From JAKALD01 sp963817785 (GTDB lineage: Bacteria; Pseudomonadota; Gammaproteobacteria; Burkholderiales; SG8-39): 64,000 nucleotides of DNA. The notes below the pieces were generated by a model. That model did no database searches, was not told the DNA's origin, and saw only the letters and a list, made by a program, of their open reading frames with translations. Both the position numbers and the translations under genes were made by a program. Position 1 is the first letter of the stretch. Every line of letters begins with the position of its first letter. Below are positions 46,647 through 55,380 of this stretch, one piece after another. The DNA lies in the NCBI GenBank assembly GCA_963817785.1, contig CAWFPL010000004.1, positions 62,001 through 126,000 on the forward strand. Reading direction: 5' to 3'.

Positions 46647-47678
46647 ATGGCGCGCAAGAGCATTCTTTCGAAGCTGCGACTGAGCGAAGAGCCGCGCGCG
46701 GACGAGCAGGGCCCTGCCGAACAGGACCCCGCCGAGGCATTGAGTTCCGCGGCACCCGAGCCGAGCCTTGCCACCGTCCAGGGACAGGGTGCCGAGCCCC
46801 CGGCGGCCGAGACGAGCGTGGCGCTCGTAGAGGCGCTCTCGGAGACGGAGGAGGCCGCACACAGAGCGACCGAAGCGCTCGCCGCCGAAGGCGTGCAGGT
46901 GGCCTCCCGGGCGCCGGAGGTCCAAACGGGCTCGACGCACGAGCGGCCGCGGAGGACGAAGGCGCAGCTCATGCGCGCCGCCAAGAAGGAGCGCGATTTC
47001 GGCCGCAAGCTCCTTGCGCACCGCACGGGAGGCTTCGCCTCGCGCCTTCGCGAGGTGCAAATCAATAACGGCGTGCTCGCCGCGGCCTTCGAGCGCTTCT
47101 TTCCCGTGATCGAGCGCTGCGCCTATCTCCTCGCGCGCCACGGCGGTGCGGCCCTTGGAGACGCGCCCGCGGAAAAGCTTCTCGAGCGCATGCGCGAAAT
47201 GACCGAGGAGATCCATGCCGATCGCGCGAAGGAGCTCGAGGCGGCACAGGCCTACAACGGCGAGCAGTCCGTGAAAATGGGCGACCGGTTCGTTACGCCC
47301 GAGTTCACCGCGCCGGCCTTTACCGGGACGGTGCAGCTGAGGACGCCCCAGGCCGACCGCGCGCTCGATATCTTTCTCATCTCGGACCAGGTCCTCACCG
47401 AGTTCGAGACGCTGTACTGGAACCAGCTGCGCTCGATCTCGGATCGCAACGACCAGATGCTGCGCTCCAAGAAGGTCGTGCGGCCGATCTTCGCGTTCGC
47501 GGCGGCCACGACCCGCAACCTCTACCGCCGCATGAAGGACCAGGCGGGCTCGTCGATCCCTCCCGCGCAATCGGAGGCTGCGCCGGGGGAGCGGCGAGCG
47601 GGGCTCGATGAGCGCGCCGAGCCCGAGACACAGGCCGTCATGGGCCAGATCGAGGGGAGCCTCGCGGCTGCGGGATGA
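46647..47678 (+). CDS. ICE backbone protein, first of two tandem paralogues
   Basis: 343 residues from ATG 46647 (MARKSILSKLRLSEEPRADE), with GAAGGAGAG upstream. An acidic, Ala/Glu-rich first 110 residues is followed by a conserved region: ERDFGRKLLAHRTGGFASRL, FERFFPVIERCAYLLARHGG, VKMGDRFVTPEFTAPAFTG, and TEFETLYWNQLRSISDRND. The same region recurs in the next gene. It has the size and helical character of ICE proteins of the DUF1845/AcaB kind, but I am not certain of that. It starts a plus-strand operon with its paralogue and the UvrD-like helicase. Confidence 0.7.
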   Translation: MARKSILSKLRLSEEPRADEQGPAEQDPAEALSSAAPEPSLATVQGQGAEPPAAETSVALVEALSETEEAAHRATEALAAEGVQVASRAPEVQTGSTHERPRRTKAQLMRAAKKERDFGRKLLAHRTGGFASRLREVQINNGVLAAAFERFFPVIERCAYLLARHGGAALGDAPAEKLLERMREMTEEIHADRAKELEAAQAYNGEQSVKMGDRFVTPEFTAPAFTGTVQLRTPQADRALDIFLISDQVLTEFETLYWNQLRSISDRNDQMLRSKKVVRPIFAFAAATTRNLYRRMKDQAGSSIPPAQSEAAPGERRAGLDERAEPETQAVMGQIEGSLAAAG

Positions 47679-47684
47679 GCCGCG

Positions 47685-48428
47685 ATGCCCCACCGCCGCG
47701 CTGCGCCTTCGTCGGAGAAGCTCAGACCCACAAACGAGATCGGCTCGCCGGAGCCTGTGTCGGGCGAAGACATGCCCGCCTCGCTTGAGCGATCCGGCAA
47801 GACGAGAACGCGCGAGCGGTTTAAGCGCGAGGCCCGCAGGCAACGCAGCCGCGGGCGCAAGCTCCTTGCACGGAGTATCGGCCGCTCCGCAGGCCGAAAG
47901 CTTCGCCATGACACGCTCAGGCATGCCGCGCTCCTCGGGTCCTTCGAGCGTTTCTATCCGGTGATCGAGCACGCCGCGCACCTGCTCGAGCGGCACGGCG
48001 CGGCACTCGTTGGCAAGACCGCGGCCGGAGGGCTCATCACTCGCTTCGGTGAGCTCCTGGCTGCAGCACTCACCGAGCGGCAAAGGGAGCTTGAGGCCGC
48101 AAAGGCCTACATCGCCGAGGTCTCGGCCAAAATGGGCAGCGGCTTCGTCACGCCCGCGCTGCCTCAGCCGGTGTTCGACGCGAAGGTACGCGCGAGCACG
48201 CAGCTCGCCGAGCGCGCGCTCGAGATCTTCGTGCTCTCGGAGCAGCCGCTCACCGAATTCGAGACGTTGTGCTGGAACCAGCTTCGAGCGATGTCAACCC
48301 GCAAGGACGAGCTGCTGCGCGCCAAGCGCGTTGTGCGTGCGATTTTCGCGTTCGCTGCCACGACGGCCACGAACCTTGCGCACCTGCGTGAGCAGGCAGG
48401 CGCCGAGCGCGTGGACCGCGTGAGCTGA
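47685..48428 (+). CDS. ICE backbone protein, second tandem paralogue
   Basis: 247 residues starting MPHRRAAPSSEKLRPTNEIG. Its conserved part matches the preceding protein segment by segment: GRKLLARSIGR, FERFYPVIEHAAHLLERHGA, ELEAAKAYIAEVSAKMGSGF, and PLTEFETLCWNQLRAM. It lacks the long acidic N-terminus. The start lies six bases behind the previous stop; its own stop overlaps the helicase ATG (TGATG). Duplication and specialisation of an ICE protein is evident; function unknown. Confidence 0.7.
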   Translation: MPHRRAAPSSEKLRPTNEIGSPEPVSGEDMPASLERSGKTRTRERFKREARRQRSRGRKLLARSIGRSAGRKLRHDTLRHAALLGSFERFYPVIEHAAHLLERHGAALVGKTAAGGLITRFGELLAAALTERQRELEAAKAYIAEVSAKMGSGFVTPALPQPVFDAKVRASTQLAERALEIFVLSEQPLTEFETLCWNQLRAMSTRKDELLRAKRVVRAIFAFAATTATNLAHLREQAGAERVDRVS

Positions 48429-50242
48429 TGCGAGACGCGCTCGGGGCGCTAAATGACGAGCAACGCGAAGCGGCGATCGAGCCCGGGCATTGCCTTGCGA
48501 GCGCCTGCCCGGGCTCGGGCAAGACCCGCATGCTCGCGGCCAAGGCCACGCACCTGCTTGGGGCCGGCCAGACGCTGCTCGCCGTGACCTTCACCCGCGA
48601 TGCGGCCCTCGAGATTCGCACGAGGATCGCCGCCGCCGCGGCGCATGAGGCGCGGCCGAGCCTGCTGGTGGGGACGTTTCACAGCCTGTGCTTTCTTCAG
48701 CCGCGCCCCGCGCCGGGGAGATCCGGTTTCGGCGCTGCGATCTTCGGGGCGATGAGCACCGCGGCAGCGCGCGATCACCCGCAGGCGCAGATCGCCACGG
48801 AAGGCGACCGGGCGGCTTACCTTTCGCGCGCGATCGAGTTGGCAGGGCTCTCGGGGATCGAGCCCGAGCACGCGCTCAAGCTCGTCGAAGCCGCGAAGGC
48901 GGGCATCGAGCCTTCGCCCGCTTATGCGGGCGAGGCGAAGCGCCTGCTCGCCGCCTACGAGGACGTGCTACACCGCAACGCCAAGATCGACTTCCAGGAT
49001 CTCGTGCTCGCCGCGGTGCGCGGCATGCGCGAGGGCACCCTGAAACCTTACCCCGTCACGCACATGCTGGTGGACGAGTTCCAGGACACCGACGCCCTTC
49101 AGTACGAGTGGATCGCGCTGCATGCGAAGGCGGGCACGCACGTGACCGCGGTCGGGGACGATGACCAGTCGATCTACGGGTTTCGCGCCGCGATGGGTCA
49201 CGCCGGCATGGAGCGCTTTGCCCGCGAGACGAACGCGCACAGGATCGTGCTCGGCATGAACTACCGTTCGAACGCGGAGATCCTCGCCTGCGCCGACCGG
49301 CTCATTCGCCATAACCTCGGGCGCCTGTCCAAGCACCTTCGCGCCGCCCGCGGCGCGGGCGGCACGGTGCGCTTGCTTCAGTTCGAGGACTCCGAGCGCG
49401 AAGGCGCGGCGGCGGCCGAGTGGTGCGCCGCACCGCGCTCGGCTGGCGCGAAAGAAATCGCGATCCTTGCGCGCACGAACCGGCGGCTCGATTGGTCCGA
49501 GGCGGCGCTCGCGGTGCGGGGCGTGCCCTACGTGCGTACCGGGTCGCGCTCGCTCTTCGATCGGCCGGAGGTGTCCGTGTTTGCCGACATCGTGAACCTC
49601 GCCGTGGGCTCGGGCGCGGCGGGGCTTGACCACGCGCTCACCTGGGCGGGGGTGCCCGAGCACGACCTCCAGCTCCTGCACCGCGCGATCGGCGAGCGCC
49701 TGCTCGGCGCCCGCCGCTCGGAGCTCGAAGCGCTCCCGATCGAGCGCGCCTCGCTCGAGGCGTGGTGGGACTTCGGCAGGCGGCTCGAGGCCTGGCGCAC
49801 GGCCGCGCGCCGCGGCAAAGACGCACTCGCCATCGCGGGAATCGCCGCGTGGATGCGCGAGCGGGCCGCAGCCGATCGCCAGGCGGCGACGATCGGCCTT
49901 GCCGAGGCGGTCTTCGGCTCGATCGCCGCGCCCCTTGGGCGGCGCGCGGCGGAGCTGAAGAATCGGCGCCGCGCGCGAGCGGGCGAGGAAGGCGCGGTGG
50001 TGCTTGCCACGATGCACGGCGCGAAGGGTCTGGAGTGGGAGCGGGTGTGGATCGTCGCCGCCGAGGAGAAGGTGATTCCCGACGAAAAATCCGCGCTCGA
50101 AGAAGAGCGTCGTCTCATGTACGTCGCCATGACTCGGGCAAAAACCGAGCTGGTCGTCTCCGCCTCGGCGCGAGCGCCGGTGAGCCGCTTCGTGCGGGAG
50201 GCGGGCCTTGAGCGTAAGCACCCCGAGGCGCGCGCAGCGTAA
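48428..50242 (+). CDS. UvrD/Rep-type superfamily 1 helicase
   Basis: 604 residues. Motif I PGSGKT at 28-33, motif Ia TFTRDAALEIR, motif II VDEFQDTDALQYEW, motif III GDDDQSIYGFRAA, motif IV LGMNYRSNAEILACADRLI, motif V TMHGAKGLEWERVW and motif VI LMYVAMTRAKTELVV. It unwinds DNA 3'-to-5' and probably takes part in element replication or transfer. It is shorter than chromosomal UvrD (about 720), as is usual for element-borne versions. The ATG overlaps the upstream stop. All motifs are intact. Confidence 0.88.
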   Translation: MRDALGALNDEQREAAIEPGHCLASACPGSGKTRMLAAKATHLLGAGQTLLAVTFTRDAALEIRTRIAAAAAHEARPSLLVGTFHSLCFLQPRPAPGRSGFGAAIFGAMSTAAARDHPQAQIATEGDRAAYLSRAIELAGLSGIEPEHALKLVEAAKAGIEPSPAYAGEAKRLLAAYEDVLHRNAKIDFQDLVLAAVRGMREGTLKPYPVTHMLVDEFQDTDALQYEWIALHAKAGTHVTAVGDDDQSIYGFRAAMGHAGMERFARETNAHRIVLGMNYRSNAEILACADRLIRHNLGRLSKHLRAARGAGGTVRLLQFEDSEREGAAAAEWCAAPRSAGAKEIAILARTNRRLDWSEAALAVRGVPYVRTGSRSLFDRPEVSVFADIVNLAVGSGAAGLDHALTWAGVPEHDLQLLHRAIGERLLGARRSELEALPIERASLEAWWDFGRRLEAWRTAARRGKDALAIAGIAAWMRERAAADRQAATIGLAEAVFGSIAAPLGRRAAELKNRRRARAGEEGAVVLATMHGAKGLEWERVWIVAAEEKVIPDEKSALEEERRLMYVAMTRAKTELVVSASARAPVSRFVREAGLERKHPEARAA

Positions 50243-50257
50243 AATCGGACGGCGGCA

Positions 50258-51209
50258 GTGCCGATAGACTACGCGCCGGAACTGGCGAAGAACCCCAGCC
50301 GCGAGAACTCCCTCATGAATGCCGATGCGCCGCGAACCTGGAGTGATCCCGGCCTACCCCCGATGGCTGCGGACGAGGGTTCCTCGTCTGCCGAGTCAAG
50401 GCCTTGGATTGAGGACCGTGTCTATCGGCGGACCTTGGCCGGTGAGGCGGCGCTTCGCTCCGAGGACGCCGCGATTCCGTCGGCTTACAAGAGGCTGCTG
50501 CGCCTCATCGGCGCGGACACGCACTCGGAGGTGATCCGTGGCGCGCTTCGCCGGTTTCCCGATTCCCTCATCTTCGACTGGCTCGCGGAGCTCGAGGAGC
50601 TCGGGTGCGTGTGCTCGGCGAGCTCCGATCCGACACAGGACCTCGACTTTCGCGCCGCACTGCGCTTGAAGATCGAGCTGGGCGCGGAGCACGACCCGGA
50701 AGATTTTGCGGCGCTCGAGGCCGGAGCCCGCGCCCGCGGGGCTTGCGCTCGAGCGCGAGGGGGTGTTTCTGTCGCCGGAGCGGCTCGCGAACCGCACGGC
50801 GCTCGGCAAGGGCGCGGCCGAGACCACGGTGCTGATCGTCGAGGACGACCCCGATCAGCTCGCGCTCGCGGACCTGCGGGTCACGATGGCCGGGCACCGG
50901 GTGCGCGTCGCGCGCGGCTACGCGGAGCTCATCGAGGATCTGCGGGCGCGCGAATTGCCCGATCTCGTGCTGCTCGATGTGATGCTGTCCGACGGGAACG
51001 GCTTCGACATCCTCGCGGCCATGCGCAGCCATGCGAAGCTCGCACTCCTTGCGGTGGTCATGCTGACGGTGCTCGAGGACCCGGACAATATCCGGCACGG
51101 CCTTGACTTGGGCGCAGACGGTTACGTGGTGAAGCCCTACAGCAAGGCGATCCTCGCCCAAGCGATTCGAACGGTGCTCAGGCAAATAGACCCACGGCGT
51201 CTCGCGTGA
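50258..51209 (+). CDS. response-regulator receiver protein with N-terminal helical domain (frame break)
   Basis: The first frame (50258-about 50730) encodes an N-terminal domain (YKRLLRLIGADTHSEVIRGA; LRRFPDSLIFDWLAELEELG) possibly similar to a winged helix. The second frame (about 50730-51209) carries a receiver domain: VLIVEDDPDQLALADLRV, phospho-acceptor in LLDVMLSDGNGFDIL, VMLTVLEDPDNIRHG and the lysine in DGYVVKPYSKA. A one-base shift near 50710-50735 in a GC-rich run would join them into one protein of about 315 residues. No histidine kinase is adjacent. It may instead be two overlapping genes. Confidence 0.65.
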
Positions 51210-51239
51210 TCGGTCGACCGGGCCACTCGCCTGGAAAGA

Positions 51240-51365
51240 GCCAGCTCCGGGGCCGCACGCAGCACCATGCGTTGGCTGTCGATGTCGGTGAGCTTCAAGT
51301 GCGTCGACTCCGAGACGCACAGCCCGGCCGCGTAGGCCGTCGTGAGAAGCGCGCGGTCGCCTACG
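51240..51365 (-). pseudogene. tyrosine-recombinase (integrase) fragment
   Basis: The minus strand reads GDRALLTTAYAAGLCVSEST followed by HLKLTDIDSQRMV, matching the first catalytic box of XerC/IS91-associated tyrosine recombinases (ALLTTAYAAGLRVSEATHLK). The catalytic Arg is Cys here. Only about 40 residues remain; the His-x-x-Arg and Tyr boxes are absent. A remnant of an earlier insertion. Confidence 0.65.
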
Positions 51366-51731
51366 GATTGCGTGGAGTTGACAAACCCAGGGCCGCAGTT
51401 GGGCTCCGAGATTTGGATTTTCTGTCAGGCCAGGTCGAGGAACCCGTCGGTCGCCGAACCTATAGTTTGTCTTAAATCAAACGGATATGCGAGGCAGCGA
51501 GGATCATGAGGAGGCGTGGGGATCGGTATCGAGTCGCTAACGGCTTGTGCGTTATTGTGTGTAGACTCTGCTGGCGCACAGCCGCGGAAGAGAGGGTGTA
51601 CGAATGTACCGCTATAAAAACAGCCGGTTGGCTGCCCAACCCCACGAGGAGGGGCGTGAATCCAGAGGAGCAGGCCGGGCCCTACGGACCCGACGAACTG
51701 GTTCGCGTGCGCGTATGTCAAAGAGGGGCCA
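51366..51731. other. spacer ahead of the putative toxin-antitoxin pair
   Basis: No supported gene. Local GC falls compared with both sides (for example the stretch around 51460-51500), which suggests a separately acquired piece that includes the following two genes. Confidence 0.4.
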
Positions 51732-52262
51732 ATGAAAATGCCAGTAACGATGACCCTTTCTCGAGAAACATGGCGGTACACCGAACGGAGGGTCGTACGG
51801 CACCTGTCCTACGGCGACACCGTGATTGGAATCGCCCGCTCGCTCTTTGGACGCCTCCTTGACTCTGTTACAGCCCGTTTGGTCGCGACTTCAAACACCA
51901 AGCTCGAACGCGACATTGTGATGATCAAGGGCGTTCGGGCAGTACTCGTCGAAATGGATAACGGGAGAGTCCTTGACTCCGAGACAATAATCGGCCGCGA
52001 GCTCACCAAGCTTGAAGAGAAAATCACCCGACTTCACGGCGCAGTACTCGATGGTGAACGCTCGTGCCGTAATGTCTTGCCCAAGACCAAAGCTGTGTTC
52101 AGTCGAGCAGCTGCGCTCGCTGCAAGCCTGTATGAAGCAGTAAACGAGGTCAAATGGGCGCTTGCTGAACACGACGCCGACGTGCACATGGCCGCAGGTC
52201 AGGTCGGACCAATCTACCCAGCGGAAGAAATCGAAAAGCTGCTGGCAGACCTCAAGAAGTAG
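51732..52262 (+). CDS. hypothetical protein upstream of a RelE-like toxin
   Basis: 176 residues starting MKMPVTMTLSRETWRYTERR. Helical throughout (NVLPKTKAVFSRAAALAASL; YEAVNEVKWALAEHDADVHM), ending AEEIEKLLADLKK. Its stop overlaps the GTG of the toxin-like gene by one base, so they are co-translated. It could be an unusual antitoxin or a chaperone-like partner. Composition is lower in GC than the surrounding ICE. No family recognised. Confidence 0.65.
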   Translation: MKMPVTMTLSRETWRYTERRVVRHLSYGDTVIGIARSLFGRLLDSVTARLVATSNTKLERDIVMIKGVRAVLVEMDNGRVLDSETIIGRELTKLEEKITRLHGAVLDGERSCRNVLPKTKAVFSRAAALAASLYEAVNEVKWALAEHDADVHMAAGQVGPIYPAEEIEKLLADLKK

Positions 52263-52555
52263 TGGCCCAACCGAACCGAATCCGTCGCGTTCAATGGACG
52301 GAGCGGTTTCAAAAAGCCTATAAGGGCCTGTCTCAGGAACTGCAGCGCGAGACGGACGAGGCGATAAGGGATCTCATCAAAGAGCATATCCCGAATAGCC
52401 GTCGATTCGCGCCGCTCGGGGGATTTCGCAACCCCAGGGTGTACGTCGTCCACGTCACCACGAATCATTCGCACAAGATGTCCTTCGAGGTCGACGCAGA
52501 CCTGGCGATTCTCAGGCACGTCGATACGCATAAGGTGATCGACAAGAAACCGTAG
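52262..52555 (+). CDS. RelE/ParE-superfamily toxin-like protein
   Basis: 97 residues from GTG 52262. The pattern RRVQWTERFQKAYKGLSQEL, QRETDEAIRDLIKE, RYA-like strand FRNPRVYVVHVTTNHSHKMS and FEVDADLAILRHVDTHKVID matches small toxins of the RelE/ParE fold. The catalytic residues vary in this superfamily, so ribonuclease activity is not certain. The coupled gene in front is the likely antitoxin, although its length (176 residues) is unusual. Confidence 0.6.
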   Translation: MAQPNRIRRVQWTERFQKAYKGLSQELQRETDEAIRDLIKEHIPNSRRFAPLGGFRNPRVYVVHVTTNHSHKMSFEVDADLAILRHVDTHKVIDKKP

Positions 52556-52735
52556 TCCAACCACTCTGCCCAGCAACGGCCTCGCCATGTGCATGTTCGT
52601 GTACGGTCACCTGGCCCGCGTCGCGTATGCCCGCGGCGTCGCTCCGCTCGAGCTCCGCCGCCGCAGCCACCGCTCGCCGCGTGCGCTTGCGGCGCAAGCG
52701 CCTAACCGAGCGAGGCCGCGCCTGGCGGCCTGAGC

Positions 52736-54811
52736 TCACTCGGAGAAGGACAGGCTGCGCACCGCCCGTGCGAGGTCCCCGGGGCGAAGTGCGCGGCGCT
52801 CGGCGAGCGCGATGTTGACCGCCTCCTGGAGCGCCTCCCCCGCATCGGCCACCGAGCGCCCGGCGAGGAGCCGCGCGGCCCGCGCCGGCGTGAACTCCGG
52901 TGCGAAGCCGACGGCCATCCGGTCCATCCACTCGCGCACGTAGCGCTCGATCTCGCGCGCGCCCGGCAGCGCGAACTCGATCTTCTTCGGGAAGCGCCGC
53001 ACGGCGGCCTCGTCGAGCGCCTCCGGGTGGTTGGTCGCGGCGATGTAGAAGACATCGGGGATGCGCCCGCGTTCGCCGTCGATCAGCGTAAAGAGCTTGT
53101 TCGTGGACATCTTCACGTGAGGCGACATCGCGCGGTTGCCGAGAATATCGTCCGCCTCGTCGATGAACACGATCACCGGGCGCTCATCGGATGCGCGCGC
53201 GATGAGCTGGTCCATCGCCTGGTCGTTTTTGACCAGATCGTGGCCCGTGGTCCCGATGAACGCCCAGCCCGAGGCCTTCGCGAGCGCTTTGGCGGTGAGC
53301 GTTTTGCCCGTGCCGGGCGGCCCGTAGAAGACTGCGCCCAGGGGCACCTTCCCGGTCGGGCGCTCGGTGTGCTCGAGCTCGCGTATCCCGGTCGAGCGCT
53401 CGGTGTGCTCAATGTCTCGCATCTGCTCGGCCAGGCGTTCGATCTCCTCGCGTGTCTCGCCCCCGAGAACGAGAGTCCCGAGCCCGGGCACGGCTTCGTA
53501 GCGGTTCGCGAGGTTCAGGCCCTGCACTTGCCGAAGCGCTTGCAGGAGAACCGTGAAGCCGATCATCTTGCTCGGATCGCGCTCGGCATCGAGCCACGTG
53601 CGCGCGCGCGAGGCGATCGCCTGCAGCCGCGCAACGGAAAACCCGGCGAAATGGCGCGCGCCCATCTCGAGCGTTCCCGGCCGGATGCGCCCAGCGTTTT
53701 TCTCACCGAGCCCCGCGGCGAGCAGCGCGCGGCGCGTGGCGTTATCCGGAAGGCCGATTTCGATCTTCACGTCGAAGCGCCCCTCGCGTTTGCCGGCCGC
53801 ATCGAGCCGCTCGGGGAAGTTCGTCGCCGCGAGCACGATCACGGGCGCTTTGAGCTCGCGGATCGCGGTGAGCTCGGTGAGGAGCGTCGCGACGATCCGC
53901 GGGCCTTCGGCGTCCGCGCCCATCGCGCCCCGCTCGGGCATCACCGCGTCGATCTCGTCCAGAAAGAGCACGCAGGGGGATTGGGCGCGCGCCGCGGCGA
54001 AGGCGCGGGCGAGGTTCTCGGTGCTCTGGTTCACCCACTTCGATGCAAAGTTCGCAACGCTCGTGGTGCAAAGCGGCACTTTGAGTTCCCCGGCGAGCGC
54101 CGACACGAGATAGCTCTTGCCCGCTCCCGGCGGGCCAAAGAGGAGTGCTCCGTTCTTGCGTCCGGCTTGGGTCTCGCGCGCGAATTCGAGGAGGGCGCGC
54201 TTTTCGCGCTCCATGCCGAGCACGTCGGCGAAGGTGCGTCTCGAGCGCACCGCCGGGAACTGCTCGGCCGGGGAGGGCTCGGCGCTTGCCGCGGCGCCCG
54301 CCCCGGGGCTGGAGGGCTGCGTGCCGACGGGGGTTTTCGCCGGCGCGCTCGACACAAACTCGGGGCCGGCGATCTCGGTCGCCTCCCAGCGCGCCATGCG
54401 CGCGAACATGTAACACAGCGCAAACGCCACCGCGGGCCACAGCAGCGCGTAGGCCCCGTGCAGCCACAGCCAGAAAATGAGCGCCCCTTCGCACAAGGGA
54501 AGCGCCATCTCGAACTCGCTCACGCGCGAGGCCGCCCACACCGGGCGCCTGGCCAAGGCCCCGTAGGCCGTGAGCGCCACCGCCACCGCGGCGAGGATCA
54601 GGAACCAGCGCAGCGAGGCCGGGCCGGCCCGCTCATCGAGCGGGGCGCTAAAGCCCACGCCGAACACGAGGTTGGCAATCAGGGCGGGCACGATGCCGAA
54701 GAGCATCCCCGCGGCCACGCCGGTGACATGGACGCCGAACACGTCGACGTGCACGTCTCCCCCGGGCGCCGCGCGGGCGGCTTGCGCTGGCCACGGATGA
54801 TGATCGCTCAT
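52736..54811 (-). CDS. membrane-anchored tandem AAA+ ATPase
   Basis: 691 residues from ATG 54811 (MSDHHPWPAQAARAAPGGDV). Residues 30-135 hold four hydrophobic stretches (VTGVAAGMLFGIVPALIANL; WFLILAAVAVALTAYGAL; ALIFWLWLHGAYALLWPAVA); then come two Cdc48/FtsH-like AAA+ modules: Walker A GPPGAGKS (226-233) with FLDEIDAV (285-288), and GPPGTGKT (497-504) with FIDEADD (551-554). Both have plausible arginine-finger regions (ATNFPERLDAAGKREGRFD; AATNHPEALDEAAVRRFP). No protease domain follows, so it is an unfoldase or remodeller at the inner membrane. It is coupled to a small membrane protein gene (ATGA overlap) just upstream and divergent from the pil operon. Confidence 0.85.
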   Translation of the reverse strand: MSDHHPWPAQAARAAPGGDVHVDVFGVHVTGVAAGMLFGIVPALIANLVFGVGFSAPLDERAGPASLRWFLILAAVAVALTAYGALARRPVWAASRVSEFEMALPLCEGALIFWLWLHGAYALLWPAVAFALCYMFARMARWEATEIAGPEFVSSAPAKTPVGTQPSSPGAGAAASAEPSPAEQFPAVRSRRTFADVLGMEREKRALLEFARETQAGRKNGALLFGPPGAGKSYLVSALAGELKVPLCTTSVANFASKWVNQSTENLARAFAAARAQSPCVLFLDEIDAVMPERGAMGADAEGPRIVATLLTELTAIRELKAPVIVLAATNFPERLDAAGKREGRFDVKIEIGLPDNATRRALLAAGLGEKNAGRIRPGTLEMGARHFAGFSVARLQAIASRARTWLDAERDPSKMIGFTVLLQALRQVQGLNLANRYEAVPGLGTLVLGGETREEIERLAEQMRDIEHTERSTGIRELEHTERPTGKVPLGAVFYGPPGTGKTLTAKALAKASGWAFIGTTGHDLVKNDQAMDQLIARASDERPVIVFIDEADDILGNRAMSPHVKMSTNKLFTLIDGERGRIPDVFYIAATNHPEALDEAAVRRFPKKIEFALPGAREIERYVREWMDRMAVGFAPEFTPARAARLLAGRSVADAGEALQEAVNIALAERRALRPGDLARAVRSLSFSE
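53350..53410. repeat. 36-bp-period direct repeat inside the AAA+ gene
   Basis: A 25-base sequence (53350-53374) recurs at 53386-53410 with one mismatch. In the protein it gives two 12-residue units, HTERSTGIRELE and HTERPTGKVPLG, in the linker just ahead of the second Walker A. Repeat number may vary between copies. Confidence 0.75.
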
Positions 54812-55233
54812 CGAACGCTCCTTGGCCGAGCGCGAACGCTCGCGGCGGGGTAGCGGGTCTCGAGCACAGGCTGAGCCCGAAGCGCCCAGCCGAGCCACGT
54901 GCGGCCCTCTTGCTCCGAGACAGTGCGCAGTGTTCCGAGCGTGCGGCTCCGGTCGAACCCACCGTGCAGCCCCACCTCGATCCGATAGATTACGTGGCGC
55001 TCGCCGTGGCGCCAGCCGTAGCCTGGGGCGAGCGCGAGGTGCTCGCAGCCGCGGATCGCCCGGCAGGCGCGCCGCGCATACGCCTTCGCCTCGGCCGAGC
55101 GCAGCACCGCGCCTGCCCTCCAGTCGGTGGCAGCGAACCACGTCATGTACAAAAGCGCCCCCGCCGCGCCGAGGGCGCATCCCACGGCGAGCGCGCGGCT
55201 CGTTGTTTGGTGGGCCGTGTCGGGACTGCGCAT
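54808..55233 (-). CDS. small membrane protein coupled to the AAA+ ATPase
   Basis: 141 residues from ATG 55233 (MRSPDTAHQTTSRALAVGCA). One membrane helix (LAVGCALGAAGALLYMTWFA) is followed by a periplasmic-type domain with a Cys pair (YARRACRAIRGCEHLALAPG) and strands (HVIYRIEVGLHGGFDRSRTL). The stop overlaps the ATPase ATG by four bases. It is probably a partner or substrate-recruiting subunit of the ATPase. No family recognised. Confidence 0.65.
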   Translation of the reverse strand: MRSPDTAHQTTSRALAVGCALGAAGALLYMTWFAATDWRAGAVLRSAEAKAYARRACRAIRGCEHLALAPGYGWRHGERHVIYRIEVGLHGGFDRSRTLGTLRTVSEQEGRTWLGWALRAQPVLETRYPAASVRARPRSVR

Positions 55234-55380
55234 GGGCACAAAGTATAGGTGCTCGCCCGGTTCGCGCAACGCCGCTTGCCGAAAGCTCGCCTATGAGACC
55301 CCGCACTCGTGAACAAGGGGCATGTTCGGTTGCGAATAATGAACCGCGTTGCACTTCCGAAGCGATGGGGGACTCATCCG

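Noticed and set aside
46494..48083. A 529-residue minus-strand frame
   Set aside because: Antisense to the two paralogous ICE proteins; the mutual similarity of the plus-strand products shows which strand is coding.
48968..50221. A 417-residue minus-strand frame
   Set aside because: Antisense of the UvrD-like helicase with all seven motifs in place.
53027..54853. A 608-residue plus-strand frame
   Set aside because: Exact antisense of the tandem AAA+ ATPase, whose motifs are complete on the minus strand.
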